Below, piece by piece: positions 15,111 to 23,729 of a stretch of 64,000 nt of DNA. Made by a program: the position numbers and the translations under genes. The stretch comes from Actinomycetes bacterium (GTDB taxonomy: Bacteria > Actinomycetota > Acidimicrobiia > Acidimicrobiales > Ilumatobacteraceae), in the NCBI GenBank assembly GCA_014190235.1, contig BJGC01000009.1:17036-81035 (forward strand). The letters run 5' to 3'. Under the pieces are notes generated by a model, which saw only the letters and a program-made list of their open reading frames with translations, was not told where the DNA came from and did no database searches. The first letter of the stretch is position 1. The number at the start of each line of letters is the position of its first letter.

Positions 15111-16508
15111 GTGACTGATGTTCTTGGCACAACTGCCGATGGAGCAGTTACTCCAGACCACCCACCTGTCTCTCCAGGCACCGGACAAAGAACCCGCGTT
15201 GTATTAGATACCTCTGTCCTTGTTGCTGATCCATCAAGTCTTCGAGCGTTTCCGGGTTGTGAAGTAGTGATTCCGCTGACCGTGGTGGAAGAACTAGACG
15301 GATTGAAATCTCGCATGGATGATGTCGGTCGTGCGGCACGAACTGCGCTGCGAGCCATCGAAGATATGCGGCGGCGCGCTGGCGGTTCCATCCATCTTCC
15401 GGTTCCCGTTGAGTCCGACGCTTTGGGCGGGACTGTCCATATCGAGGTCAATGGCATTCAGCGACATCGCCTCATTGAGTTTGGCCTTGACCCCGAGATT
15501 CCCGATAACCGAATCATTGGTGCGGCACTTGGTCAAGCAGACCACGCCCCAACGCGCATTATCTCTAATGATGCTGGCCTGCGAATCAAAGCAGCCCACC
15601 TTGGTTTAACGGCTGAAGAATACATACCAACTGGTCGCAGTATGACTACTCGACCCGTTGGTTGGGTCACGATTGAGACAACCGCAGAGTGCATTGATCG
15701 TTTGTATTCCGACGGATCGATTCCGGCTGACATCATTCCTGGGGCAAGCAATCTTTTTCAAAATGAGTTCGCTGTTGTGCGCGCAGGTTCGCAGTCAGCA
15801 CTTACGAGACGCACTAACGAAGATCTCACTGTGCTCTCTGCTTCTTCTGCAGAGCCATGGGGATTGCGCGCACGATCGAAAGAACAGCGCTTTGCTCTTG
15901 ATCTCTTGATGGATCCAGATGTGAGTGTCTTGGCACTCGACGGACGTGCAGGCACTGGCAAAACAGTGATGGCAATTGCTGCAGGTTTAGAACAAGTTGT
16001 CGAACACAGACGCTACGAAAAACTTGCTGTGTATCGACCGCTTGTTCCCGTAGGACGCGCTGACGTTGGTTTCTTGCCGGGTGGTCTAGATGAAAAACTT
16101 GACCCCTGGATGTCGGCAATTCATGACGCCATCGTTGCATTGACAGATCAAAGATCTAGCAATGATGCGCGACGACTCATCGAGGATCTCACAGCACGAA
16201 ATCAATTATCTCTTGAGTCCGTGACTTTTTTGCGTGGACGCTCGCTGCATCGACAAATTGTTGTTGTTGACGAAGCACAGAATCTAGAGCCCACGACTCT
16301 TAAAACAATTCTGACTCGAATCGGCGAAGGAACAAAAGTGATCTTTACGGGAGATACCAGCCAAATAGATGTGCCGTATATGGGCGAGTCCAATAACGCG
16401 CTTGCCGTCTTAATTCACGCCTTTGCCGACCAACGATGCTTCGGCCACATCACTCTGACTGCATGTGAACGAAGCGAAGTCGCCAGCCTGGCTGCCGAAT
16501 TGTTGTAG
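15111..16508 (+). CDS. PIN-domain PhoH-like ATPase (PhoH2 type)
   Basis: A 465-residue fusion of an N-terminal PIN ribonuclease domain (VVLDTSVLVADPSSLRAF, then VVEELDGLK and IISNDAGL carrying the acidic residues, about 24-170) with a C-terminal PhoH ATPase domain. The ATPase shows Walker A GRAGTGKTVMA (about 280), VYRPLVPVGRADVGFLPG, and Walker B IVVVDEAQNLEP, followed by TKVIFTGDTSQID. Mycobacterial PhoH2 is a sequence-specific RNA helicase/RNase; the same role is inferred here. The start is GTG 15111, with no obvious Shine-Dalgarno. It is monocistronic, with about 160 nt before the next start. Confidence 0.93.
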   Translation: MTDVLGTTADGAVTPDHPPVSPGTGQRTRVVLDTSVLVADPSSLRAFPGCEVVIPLTVVEELDGLKSRMDDVGRAARTALRAIEDMRRRAGGSIHLPVPVESDALGGTVHIEVNGIQRHRLIEFGLDPEIPDNRIIGAALGQADHAPTRIISNDAGLRIKAAHLGLTAEEYIPTGRSMTTRPVGWVTIETTAECIDRLYSDGSIPADIIPGASNLFQNEFAVVRAGSQSALTRRTNEDLTVLSASSAEPWGLRARSKEQRFALDLLMDPDVSVLALDGRAGTGKTVMAIAAGLEQVVEHRRYEKLAVYRPLVPVGRADVGFLPGGLDEKLDPWMSAIHDAIVALTDQRSSNDARRLIEDLTARNQLSLESVTFLRGRSLHRQIVVVDEAQNLEPTTLKTILTRIGEGTKVIFTGDTSQIDVPYMGESNNALAVLIHAFADQRCFGHITLTACERSEVASLAAELL

Positions 16509-16616
16509 CCCCAGCCCACGTCAGGCGCTCTCACCCAATAAACATAAGGGAATCAGCCCGTTTAGTTTTAGTGCTAAATACTAGCATTTTCTTACGATAC
16601 TGACTACACTAATCGA

Positions 16617-16633
16617 TGAGGCGCTCAGCCTCA
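16617..16633 (+). promoter_or_regulatory. 5'-UTR hairpin in front of the WhiB gene
   Basis: TGAGGC and GCCTCA pair around a 5-nt loop, 38 nt before the WhiB start codon. A -10-like TACGATACT lies at about 16593-16601, so the hairpin would be in the leader. GGAGGAG, a strong Shine-Dalgarno, follows. The hairpin is small and its role is speculative. Confidence 0.35.
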
Positions 16634-16670
16634 CCTTGGACTTTTCAACCTGCGGAGGAGAAATACAACC

Positions 16671-17000
16671 ATGGAATCCCAAAACATCAGCGCGTTAGAC
16701 GAGATCGAAATGGTGACCGTGATGGTTCCAAGACCGTGGACATCGGACGCCTTATGTATCGGGAAAACTCGGTTGTTTTTTGCGCCGCGAGCCGAGCGGC
16801 CTCAAGCGCGCGAACGTCGCGAGGCGCGTGCGTTTCAGTTGTGCTCAAAATGCCCTGTTGCTAAAGAGTGCAGAGAGTCTGCGCGCGAAAATCATGAATA
16901 CGGCTACTGGGGTGGAGAGAACGAAGAAGATCGTTATCTCGCTGGATACACGGTTGCGGCTCCGATCGGAATCAGAACCCGTCTACCTCGGATTGCATAA
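16671..17000 (+). CDS. WhiB-family Fe-S transcription factor
   Basis: A 109-residue Wbl protein. Four cysteines at 29, 58, 61 and 67 give the C-Xn-C-X2-C-X5-C ligand set for a [4Fe-4S] cluster, and CSKCPVAKEC is the typical core. The turn motif after it is GYWGG (78-82), a variant of the usual G-[VI]-W-G-G, followed by a charged segment and a short basic C-terminus (RTRLPRIA). Wbl proteins usually act with the sigma factor, and this one may respond to redox or developmental cues. GGAGGAG ten nt before the ATG supports the start; an upstream in-frame-looking ATG at 16616 is in another frame. Confidence 0.95.
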   Translation: MESQNISALDEIEMVTVMVPRPWTSDALCIGKTRLFFAPRAERPQARERREARAFQLCSKCPVAKECRESARENHEYGYWGGENEEDRYLAGYTVAAPIGIRTRLPRIA

Positions 17001-17023
17001 CTACTGCATGGCACAATAGGGCC

Positions 17024-17422
17024 ATGACAACTTACGACTCACCCGGTGCACTTGTGCGGACCTTTATTGACCTGTTGGTTGCCAATCAACCCGATGCCGC
17101 GTGCGCAATGGTGTCAGACGATTGCGAATACGACAATGTTCCGATGGGTAAAGTTTTCGGACCATCCGGAATCACCGCAAGCCTTGCTCCATTTCTTGGC
17201 GGATGCACGGCAATCGAGTGGAACATCCATCGGCAAGTCGAAAGCGGAACCGTTGCTAATGGGACTGTGTTTAACGAGCGAACAGATCGGTTTCAATTAG
17301 GTGGTCGTTGGGTTGAGGTTCCGGTGTGCGGAATCTTTGAAGTGCGCGATGGCAAAATTACGTTGTGGCGCGACTATTTTGACCAATCCACATTTAGAGA
17401 TCAACTCACCCCTGGCGCATAG
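17024..17422 (+). CDS. Limonene-1,2-epoxide hydrolase-like NTF2-fold protein
   Basis: A 132-residue cone-shaped SnoaL/NTF2-fold protein. The stretches NERTDRF and FEVRDGKITLWRDYFD match the limonene-epoxide-hydrolase class, including the mycobacterial homologue EphG, where an Arg and two Asp residues activate water for epoxide opening; here the R and D of NERTD and the D of WRDYFD are present. Substrate unknown. It follows the WhiB gene by 23 nt and may be on the same transcript, or use its own start, since ATAGGG lies just before the ATG. No signal peptide. Confidence 0.8.
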   Translation: MTTYDSPGALVRTFIDLLVANQPDAACAMVSDDCEYDNVPMGKVFGPSGITASLAPFLGGCTAIEWNIHRQVESGTVANGTVFNERTDRFQLGGRWVEVPVCGIFEVRDGKITLWRDYFDQSTFRDQLTPGA

Positions 17423-17460
17423 GTTTTATCCTGGCAACACCCACGCCTTAGTCTAAGAAC

Positions 17461-18105
17461 ATGTCGCTATCTCCACCGAGTGAGTCATCTCGTACTCAAC
17501 CCGCACAATCCGCCCAGAGCAGCCTTGCATTTGCAGATATTTTCGGCTCCAAATTGTTTGCTGTCATTGACTTTGAAACAACTGGACTGAACCCTGCCAC
17601 CGACAGAATTTTACAGATGGCTGCCGTGGTCGTTGACATCACCGGACATGTCATCGATTCCTTTGACACCATTGTCAAACCCGAACAACCCAGCGAATAC
17701 ACACATGGAGCAGAACATGTTCACGGCATCAGCACAGACGACGTTGACGCTGGGATGCCGCTCGGATTAGCAATGCGTCGTCTACAAGACATCAGTCAAA
17801 ACGCTTTATTTACAGCCCACAACGCGCGCTTTGACCTCGGATTTTTACATGCTGAGTTAGCGCGCGTCGGACAATCCTGGAGCATCGATCAGTACGTCGA
17901 CACACTTTTTTTATCTCGCAGCCTTGACCCCAATAAAGAGCATTCTCACACTCTCACGCACCTCATCGACAAGTACGGAATCAAACGAGACGCGGCACAC
18001 AACGCCCTTGCAGACGCCCAGGCAACGGCTCAGCTCCTCGCAGTACTGGTTGCGCAGGCACGCCAACAACAGTCTCAATCGGCTAGTTCAGACACGTCCG
18101 AATAG
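17461..18105 (+). CDS. DnaQ-like 3'-5' exonuclease (DEDDh family)
   Basis: A 214-residue DEDDh exonuclease. Exo I is VIDFETTGLNP (about 36-46) with the Asp-Glu pair, Exo II is FTAHNARFDLGFL (about 119-131), and Exo III is HNALADAQATAQLL (about 180-193), which completes the four acids and the catalytic His. Such proteins act as the proofreading subunit epsilon or as stand-alone repair nucleases; the short length and lack of a polymerase-binding tail leave both open. The ATG at 17461 follows TAGTCT by six nt (leaderless pattern). The C-terminus overlaps convergent pafC by 31 nt. Confidence 0.92.
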   Translation: MSLSPPSESSRTQPAQSAQSSLAFADIFGSKLFAVIDFETTGLNPATDRILQMAAVVVDITGHVIDSFDTIVKPEQPSEYTHGAEHVHGISTDDVDAGMPLGLAMRRLQDISQNALFTAHNARFDLGFLHAELARVGQSWSIDQYVDTLFLSRSLDPNKEHSHTLTHLIDKYGIKRDAAHNALADAQATAQLLAVLVAQARQQQSQSASSDTSE

Positions 18106-19064
18106 CGACGCAACACCGTTTGCGCTGTGCGCTGTGCGATGTCGATAAATTCAATCGGCTCAGTGATCACAAAATTTCCACCTGCGCGCAAGGCCAGGCG
18201 ACCAAGCCAATGCGCACTATTGACCACTATCGAAATATCAAACGAGTCGTCGTCGTTCTCCTGCACATCACGGCATGGATACGTTTCAACCACCCACGCT
18301 GCGGCTGCCTTTACATGCGCGCGTACAACCGGAAGTGTTCCGTCGTCCGGAAACCAGCTCGGGGTCGTTGCTGTTGCCGCAACAATGTTCACTACTTGGC
18401 CTGTCGCACGCACCTCTTGAATGCGGTCAATGCGAAATATGCGCGACTCATTGCTCAAATCATCATCAGCCGTTGTGTACCAGTGCCCAGCATCACCAAA
18501 TACCGTTCGCGGAGTTATCGTTCGCTTTGTCGAAATATCTTTGCTAGGAGACAAGTATTCAATCTCTAGCTTTTCTCCTTTTTCGGCGGCTTCCCAAACA
18601 ATGTCAAGATATGTTGCTTGCTCGGTTTCTACATCGACCACGTCTCCGCCCAGAAAATCACGGAGTTTTGCGATCGCAGACGCAAGTCTCTTGTCACGTT
18701 TCATGCCCGGCAATTGAGCAGCTGCATCTGCCAAAACGCTGAGTCCAAAAATCTCAACATATGTCAGTTCAAGAACACGATCAAAGGATTGTGATGGATG
18801 CGCTTCAACACTTCCGTCTTCGAATACGACAACACCAATCATGTCGCCGCCACAATAGGGCGGTACTCCGCACACCATTGCAGTACTCAGATCTTCAAGA
18901 ACTTCTTCTTTTGTGAGTCCAAACTGTTGTGCAATTTCTTCAACGGTTGAGCCGCCACGCTCCATGACCCATGGCATGATGTGCAGCGCATTCTGCACGC
19001 GCACTTTTGCCGACCTTGGACCACGCTTTCCGATACGCCGTCTCCAACTGTTGCGCCCCCTCAT
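18075..19064 (-). CDS. pafC: PafC, WYL-domain DNA-damage-response regulator
   Basis: A roughly 329-residue HTH-WYL-WCX protein. The N-terminal winged helix includes VEEIAQQFGLTKEEVLEDLS; the WYL domain follows (YLDIVWEAAEKGEKLEIEYLSPSKD..., then RIFRIDRIQEV), and a C-terminal WCX domain completes it. With PafB it forms the activator of the LexA-independent mycobacterial DNA-damage response; the name comes from early association with the Pup-proteasome locus. ATG 19064 overlaps the pafB stop (TGATG) and is preferred over the longer frame. The 3' end overlaps the DnaQ-like gene by 31 nt in antisense. Confidence 0.9.
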   Translation of the reverse strand: MRGRNSWRRRIGKRGPRSAKVRVQNALHIMPWVMERGGSTVEEIAQQFGLTKEEVLEDLSTAMVCGVPPYCGGDMIGVVVFEDGSVEAHPSQSFDRVLELTYVEIFGLSVLADAAAQLPGMKRDKRLASAIAKLRDFLGGDVVDVETEQATYLDIVWEAAEKGEKLEIEYLSPSKDISTKRTITPRTVFGDAGHWYTTADDDLSNESRIFRIDRIQEVRATGQVVNIVAATATTPSWFPDDGTLPVVRAHVKAAAAWVVETYPCRDVQENDDDSFDISIVVNSAHWLGRLALRAGGNFVITEPIEFIDIAQRTAQTVLRRYSDVSELAD

Positions 19065-20014
19065 CAGATACCTGACGCAACTTCGTTGAGCCAACCAATG
19101 ACTTCTTGTCGAACATTGGGTGGCGAGAGAACTTCTGCGCGATCAACCATGGCAAATAGCCAAGCCCTAAATGCGACTCGGTTAGCGCAAGACACACGAA
19201 CATCGATATCGCCATTTTCGTGCGTCAAAATAACTCCGGATTGGCCAAGTTCTCGCGCAACTGTGAGAGCCAGTACTTTGTCAATGCGCACTACTGCCTG
19301 CTCGTCTGCGCCATCAAATAATTTGGCATCAGCAGGCATTGCGTCAGCAAGTTTGTAATCCGCTCGACGCACGAAGGCTTGTTGTGTTGCCCCAATCACG
19401 ACGTCGCCTTGGATACGGTCAACTCGGAACACGACTTCTTCTTTGCGTGATAGATCGTATGCGCCCAAGTACCAATAGCCATCCCGGGAAAGCAATCCGT
19501 ACGGATGCACAGTGCGATCCTTGGCGTTGTATCGCATCGACACAACACGGCACTCATTCGTGGCTCGCCACAGTTCGGGCAGTACCAGAGAGCCAGATTC
19601 AAGATGCATTGTTCCAAAGCCAACATGATCGTCAATCACGCCGCCCAGTCGCACTACCGCACGACGTCCCCACTCGGTATCAATCTGCACCATTGCAGCG
19701 GCTTCTTGTAAGGCCTTGATTTCGTCGACGGTGAGTTGCGACGCCAACGTGCCGTATCCCTTTTTATTGAGAAAATACGCCGTCTTGCCGGCGGCATCAC
19801 CACGCAGCACGATATTTGAAATTGGAACGCCCATCTCGCGCAATGCCGCCTTGTCGCGCTCAAATGATGTGCGACGACCTTCGTCGGAGGATCCGTATTC
19901 AGCACCCATCTGGTCCATGATCTGCTCAAGCGTCTGAGGCTGAGCGTTGTTGCCAAGCAACGCCAAAAGATTGAGCATGCGCTCTGCTGGATCGTGTTGC
20001 TTTGGCTTAGGCAT
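19064..20014 (-). CDS. pafB: PafB, WYL-domain DNA-damage-response regulator
   Basis: A 316-residue paralogue of PafC: N-terminal HTH (AERMLNLLALLGN, then RRTSFERDKAALREMGVPI), WYL domain (ATNECRVVSMRYNAKDRTVHPYGLLSRDGYWYLGAYDLSRKEEVVFRVDRI region) and a C-terminal WCX part. PafB and PafC act together at DNA-damage promoters in mycobacteria. The start lies eight nt after TATCCT, so it is probably leaderless. The PafB-PafC pair stands beside a LexA-controlled cassette in the same window, so both SOS branches are likely present. The two genes overlap by 1 nt. Confidence 0.92.
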   Translation of the reverse strand: MPKPKQHDPAERMLNLLALLGNNAQPQTLEQIMDQMGAEYGSSDEGRRTSFERDKAALREMGVPISNIVLRGDAAGKTAYFLNKKGYGTLASQLTVDEIKALQEAAAMVQIDTEWGRRAVVRLGGVIDDHVGFGTMHLESGSLVLPELWRATNECRVVSMRYNAKDRTVHPYGLLSRDGYWYLGAYDLSRKEEVVFRVDRIQGDVVIGATQQAFVRRADYKLADAMPADAKLFDGADEQAVVRIDKVLALTVARELGQSGVILTHENGDIDVRVSCANRVAFRAWLFAMVDRAEVLSPPNVRQEVIGWLNEVASGI

Positions 20015-20033
20015 TACTGTGCAGGATAGACGC

Positions 20034-20441
20034 TTATACGCGCCCTTGTGCGATGTGCTGATCGATCACTTGGCGCACCATAGCGATGACTTCTTCTGCT
20101 GTCGAACCAGGCGTAATGACTCCTGCTACTCCAGCCTCAAGCAACTTAGCAACATCAGGCACAGGGATAATGCCACCAACAATCACCGGGATATCTGCCC
20201 CACGATCACGCAACTTCTGCACCACTCGCGGTGCAAGAGTCATGTGTGCCCCGGACAGCATGGATAATCCAATTGCATCAACGTCTTCGTCTATTGCAGC
20301 CGCAGCCACTGTGTCAGGCGTCTGAAAAAGTCCGGTGTAGATCACTTCAAATCCGGCGTCACGCAACATGCGCGCCACGACTTTGACTCCACGGTCATGC
20401 CCATCGAGTCCGACTTTTGCCACCAAAATACGTTGTGCCAT
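20034..20441 (-). CDS. B12-binding small subunit of an acyl-CoA mutase (IcmB-like)
   Basis: A 135-residue cobalamin-binding domain protein with the base-off motif DGHDRG (residues 13-18), GLSMLSGAH (about 58-66) and GGIIP (about 88-92), as in the small subunit of isobutyryl-CoA mutase and in the C-terminal part of methylmalonyl-CoA mutase. The length and stand-alone form match IcmB. GAGAGGGAG before the ATG is a good Shine-Dalgarno. The catalytic partner is encoded at 22076-23719, with pgi between them on the same strand. The combination is most likely one AdoCbl-dependent carbon-skeleton mutase. Confidence 0.9.
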   Translation of the reverse strand: MAQRILVAKVGLDGHDRGVKVVARMLRDAGFEVIYTGLFQTPDTVAAAAIDEDVDAIGLSMLSGAHMTLAPRVVQKLRDRGADIPVIVGGIIPVPDVAKLLEAGVAGVITPGSTAEEVIAMVRQVIDQHIAQGRV

Positions 20442-20497
20442 TGATATCTCCCTCTCATTAGTCTGCCACCCGTGTTGGCATCCTGCTACTCATCGAG

Positions 20498-22075
20498 CTA
20501 GTCCTGTTGGCGGTACCAGTCAGCCAGCATCGATGTACTCGAGTCAGTGTGGGCGGTTTTGTTCCCCGTCAACACTGGCTCAATCTTGACGGTCAATTCT
20601 TTGCCCAACTCGACTCCCCATTGATCAAAACTATTGATCTTCCAGATCCACCCCTGCACCGCGGCACTATGTTCATAAAAAGCGATCAGTTGCCCCATCG
20701 TAAACGCATTCAGCGCCGGAATAACAATGCATGAACTCGGCTTATTGCCCACGAAAGTGCGATGTGCGACAAGAGATTCTGGCACTCCGTCGGCACGAAC
20801 TTCTTGTGCGGTCTTGCCAAACGCAAGTGCTGCTGACTGAGCGAGCATGCTGGCAAACATTGTTCGCTGTCCACTCTCATCGTTTTGTGATGTTCGTTTT
20901 ACTCCGATGAAATCTGTACAGATCTCATTTGTTCCTTGATGCATCATCTGAAAAAAAGAATGCTGTGCAGCTGGGCCTACGTCTCCCCACACCACCGGAG
21001 ATGTTGCATACGTCACCTCGCGCCCGTCGACAGTGATGCTCTTGCCATTGCTTTCGGTGAGCAACTGTTGCAAAAATGCCGGGAAACGACGCAAACCATG
21101 GCAGTACGGAATCACTGCGAGTGATGTTGACTGTCGCATCGAACTGTTCCAGACCCCAAGAAGAGCATGCAGCACGGGTGCATTTTGAGCAAGAGGTGTC
21201 GTGAGTACATGCTGATCAGTGGCGGACATACCGCGCAAGAATTCTCTAAAGATGTCTCCACCACAAGAAACAATTGTCGGAAATCCAATCACAGAACTCA
21301 CCGAGAAACGGCCACCAGTCCAGTCAAAGAACTCCAAAATACGATCGCTCGAGATTCCCCAGTCGGCCGCAACTTTTGGCGCTGCTGTGGTTGCAACAAA
21401 ATGGTCGCGCACTGCCTCTGCACCAAGCGCAACTGTTATCCACTCTCGTGCACGGCTGGCAATATGCATTGTCTCTTGAGTTGTAAATGTTTTTGAAGCA
21501 ACCACGAATAAGGTGGACTCTGGCGACAAATTGTTTCGTGCAAGAACAAGATCTAATTGCGTGGGGTCAATACTGGAAATAAAATAACAGTCGGGTCCGT
21601 TATGCCATGCCTCGAGCGCATCGGCAACAACCACATTGCCCAAGTCAGAACCACCAATACCGATGTTGACAATCGCTGTAAATGCGTGTCCCCCAAATCC
21701 AACGATTCGGCCAGCGCGTATTGCTTCTGCCAACTCGATGGCACGTTCTGTTTGTTCTTGCGCTGCCACAGTCATCGGAGAATTATCTTGTGACCGCATG
21801 AGCATGTGTCCAACCGAGCGATGTTCTGTGTTGTTAAGTTCTGCTCCGCTCATCATGCCTGCGAAGTGCTCTTGTACGCCTGCTTCGTGAGCGAGCCCGA
21901 CTAAAGCATCTAACCCAGCACCCGAAAGAAGCTGTTTTGAGAAATCAAAAAATATGTCGTTACAGGGCAGTGAAAACTTTTGTCCACGCTCTGAATCGCT
22001 GGCAAATAACTGTCGCAGTGAGGCATCTGACTCGTCTTGGGCGATGCGTTCTACGACTTGCCATTGTCCTGCCAT
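20498..22075 (-). CDS. pgi: Glucose-6-phosphate isomerase
   Basis: A 525-residue cytosolic isomerase interconverting glucose-6-phosphate and fructose-6-phosphate. IGIGGSDLGNVVV (about 142-154) and the family signature GPAAQHSFFQMMHQGT (about 360-375) with the catalytic His are present, as are SKTFTTQET and EFFDWTGGRFSVSS. The start abuts the stop codon of the mutase large subunit with no gap, so the two are co-transcribed and possibly translationally coupled. Pgi inserted between two mutase subunit genes is an unusual arrangement and nothing in the sequence explains it. Confidence 0.96.
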   Translation of the reverse strand: MAGQWQVVERIAQDESDASLRQLFASDSERGQKFSLPCNDIFFDFSKQLLSGAGLDALVGLAHEAGVQEHFAGMMSGAELNNTEHRSVGHMLMRSQDNSPMTVAAQEQTERAIELAEAIRAGRIVGFGGHAFTAIVNIGIGGSDLGNVVVADALEAWHNGPDCYFISSIDPTQLDLVLARNNLSPESTLFVVASKTFTTQETMHIASRAREWITVALGAEAVRDHFVATTAAPKVAADWGISSDRILEFFDWTGGRFSVSSVIGFPTIVSCGGDIFREFLRGMSATDQHVLTTPLAQNAPVLHALLGVWNSSMRQSTSLAVIPYCHGLRRFPAFLQQLLTESNGKSITVDGREVTYATSPVVWGDVGPAAQHSFFQMMHQGTNEICTDFIGVKRTSQNDESGQRTMFASMLAQSAALAFGKTAQEVRADGVPESLVAHRTFVGNKPSSCIVIPALNAFTMGQLIAFYEHSAAVQGWIWKINSFDQWGVELGKELTVKIEPVLTGNKTAHTDSSTSMLADWYRQQD

Positions 22076-23719
22076 CTAGATTGTTGGAACTTCCACGTGT
22101 TTTCCGAACACCGACCCCAACGTATTCATGACCTCGCCAAGAGTTGCGTACACCGACACCGCATCAATGAGTGCTGGCATGACATTGAGTTCTGGATCGG
22201 CTGCAACCGTGCGCAAATAATCGAGGGCTTTTTGAACAGCATTGTCATCTCTTGACAACTTGACTGATTCAAGGCGTTTGTGTTGGCGAGCCTCATCTTC
22301 ATTGGTGATTTGCAAAACGTCAATACTTGCTTCGTCATTGCCCTCAAGAAAACGCGTCACGCCCACAACGGTGCGGTCGCCAGCGTTCAGCATCTTTTCT
22401 TGAATGTAGGCAGAGTCAGCAATGCGCCCCTGGAACCAGTTGTCTTCAATACCCTGAATAACTCCTTCGAGCATTGATCCAGCACCCAACGTATCAATCG
22501 TGGCAAAAATTGCTTCTGCTTGGCGCTCCATCTCGTCTGTCAAAGACTCAACAAACCACGAACCGCCAAGTGGGTCTGCCACATTTGTGACATTTGTTTC
22601 GTAGGCCAAAACTTGCTGCGTGCGCAACGCAATACGCGCCGCCTTCTCTGTTGGTAACGCAAGGGCTTCATCCATTGAGTTTGTGTGCAGACTTTGTGTG
22701 CCACCCAAGACCCCGGCCAATGCCTCGATTGCAGTTCGCACAATATTGACCTCTGGCTGCTGCGCGGTGAGAGAAACTCCGGCTGTCTGCGTATGGAAAC
22801 GCAACTGCATCGAGCGCTCTGATGTTGCGCCATAGCGTTCTTTGGTCCAACGCGCCCAGATTCGTCGTGCTGCGCGATACTTGGCAATTTCTTCAAAGAA
22901 GTCAATATGTGCATTGAAGAAAAATGACAGGCGTGGCGCAAAAGCATCAATGGGCAACCCGGCTTGCATCGCAAGTTCAATATAGGCAAAACCATTGGCC
23001 AGCGTAAACGCCAGTTCTTCGGCAGCAGTCGCTCCCGCCTCACGAATGTGGTATCCAGAGATTGAAATTGAGTGCCAACGTGGCATTTCATTTGTCGCGA
23101 ATGCGATCGTGTCCCGTACTAAGCGCATGCTGTGACGCGGAGGAAACACAAATTCTTTTTGTGCTTGGTATTCCTTCAAGATGTCGTTTTGAAGTGTTCC
23201 GCCCAATTTTGCGCGCGGGACTCCTGCTCGCTCAGCCTGAGCAATAAACATGGCAAAAATAACTGCGGCCGGAGAATTAATTGTCATTGATGTGGTGATC
23301 TCTGAAAGATCGATTCCGTCATACAGATCTTCCATGTCTGCCAAGGTGTCAATGGCAACACCACATCGACCAACTTCGCCGTCGCTCATCTCATGATCAG
23401 AGTCGAGCCCAAGCAGAGTTGGCATATCAAAGGCAGTCGACAGGCCGTCACCACCAGCGCGAATGATTTCTTTAAACCGCCAGTTCGTATCTTGGGCAGT
23501 GCCAAAGCCCGCGAACATACGCATTGTCCAAAGTTTGGAACGATACATCGAGGCGTATGGTCCGCGCGTGTACGGATACACACCAGGTTGTTCTGCATCA
23601 TCTGGTCCGTACACCGGCTCGAGTGCAATTCCTGACATCGTGGTAAAGGGTTCGTCGCGAACCTTGCTCGCGGCAAACGCCGCTTCCCATTCTTTGCGTG
23701 GATTCATTTCTGCTGCCAT
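22076..23719 (-). CDS. Methylmalonyl-CoA mutase family large subunit, isobutyryl-CoA mutase-like
   Basis: A 547-residue TIM-barrel catalytic subunit of an AdoCbl mutase (SGYHIREAGA motif). The substrate-selecting residues differ from methylmalonyl-CoA mutase: Phe69 replaces the MCM Tyr (TMRMFAGFG) and Gln187 replaces the MCM Arg (YQAQKEFVF), 118 residues apart, exactly as Phe80/Gln198 of isobutyryl-CoA mutase. It therefore probably interconverts isobutyryl- and n-butyryl-CoA or a related acyl-CoA. It lacks a B12 domain, which is supplied by the small subunit gene beyond pgi. ATG 23719 behind AAGGA is chosen; the longer frame (23785) would overlap bioY. Confidence 0.9.
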   Translation of the reverse strand: MAAEMNPRKEWEAAFAASKVRDEPFTTMSGIALEPVYGPDDAEQPGVYPYTRGPYASMYRSKLWTMRMFAGFGTAQDTNWRFKEIIRAGGDGLSTAFDMPTLLGLDSDHEMSDGEVGRCGVAIDTLADMEDLYDGIDLSEITTSMTINSPAAVIFAMFIAQAERAGVPRAKLGGTLQNDILKEYQAQKEFVFPPRHSMRLVRDTIAFATNEMPRWHSISISGYHIREAGATAAEELAFTLANGFAYIELAMQAGLPIDAFAPRLSFFFNAHIDFFEEIAKYRAARRIWARWTKERYGATSERSMQLRFHTQTAGVSLTAQQPEVNIVRTAIEALAGVLGGTQSLHTNSMDEALALPTEKAARIALRTQQVLAYETNVTNVADPLGGSWFVESLTDEMERQAEAIFATIDTLGAGSMLEGVIQGIEDNWFQGRIADSAYIQEKMLNAGDRTVVGVTRFLEGNDEASIDVLQITNEDEARQHKRLESVKLSRDDNAVQKALDYLRTVAADPELNVMPALIDAVSVYATLGEVMNTLGSVFGKHVEVPTI

Positions 23720-23729
23720 CTGCGATTCC

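Noticed and set aside
16616..16864. 82-codon frame overlapping the WhiB gene
   Set aside because: It is out of frame with the conserved WhiB cysteines and includes the hairpin and Shine-Dalgarno of whiB.
20464..20480. TGCCA/TGGCA hairpin between the mutase small subunit and pgi
   Set aside because: Only 5 bp with no T-run, too weak to call a terminator or riboswitch.
22076..23719. Ethylmalonyl-CoA mutase (Ecm/MeaA) as identity of the large subunit
   Set aside because: Ecm is longer with a fused B12 domain and different substrate-loop residues; this chain is IcmA-sized with a Phe/Gln pair.
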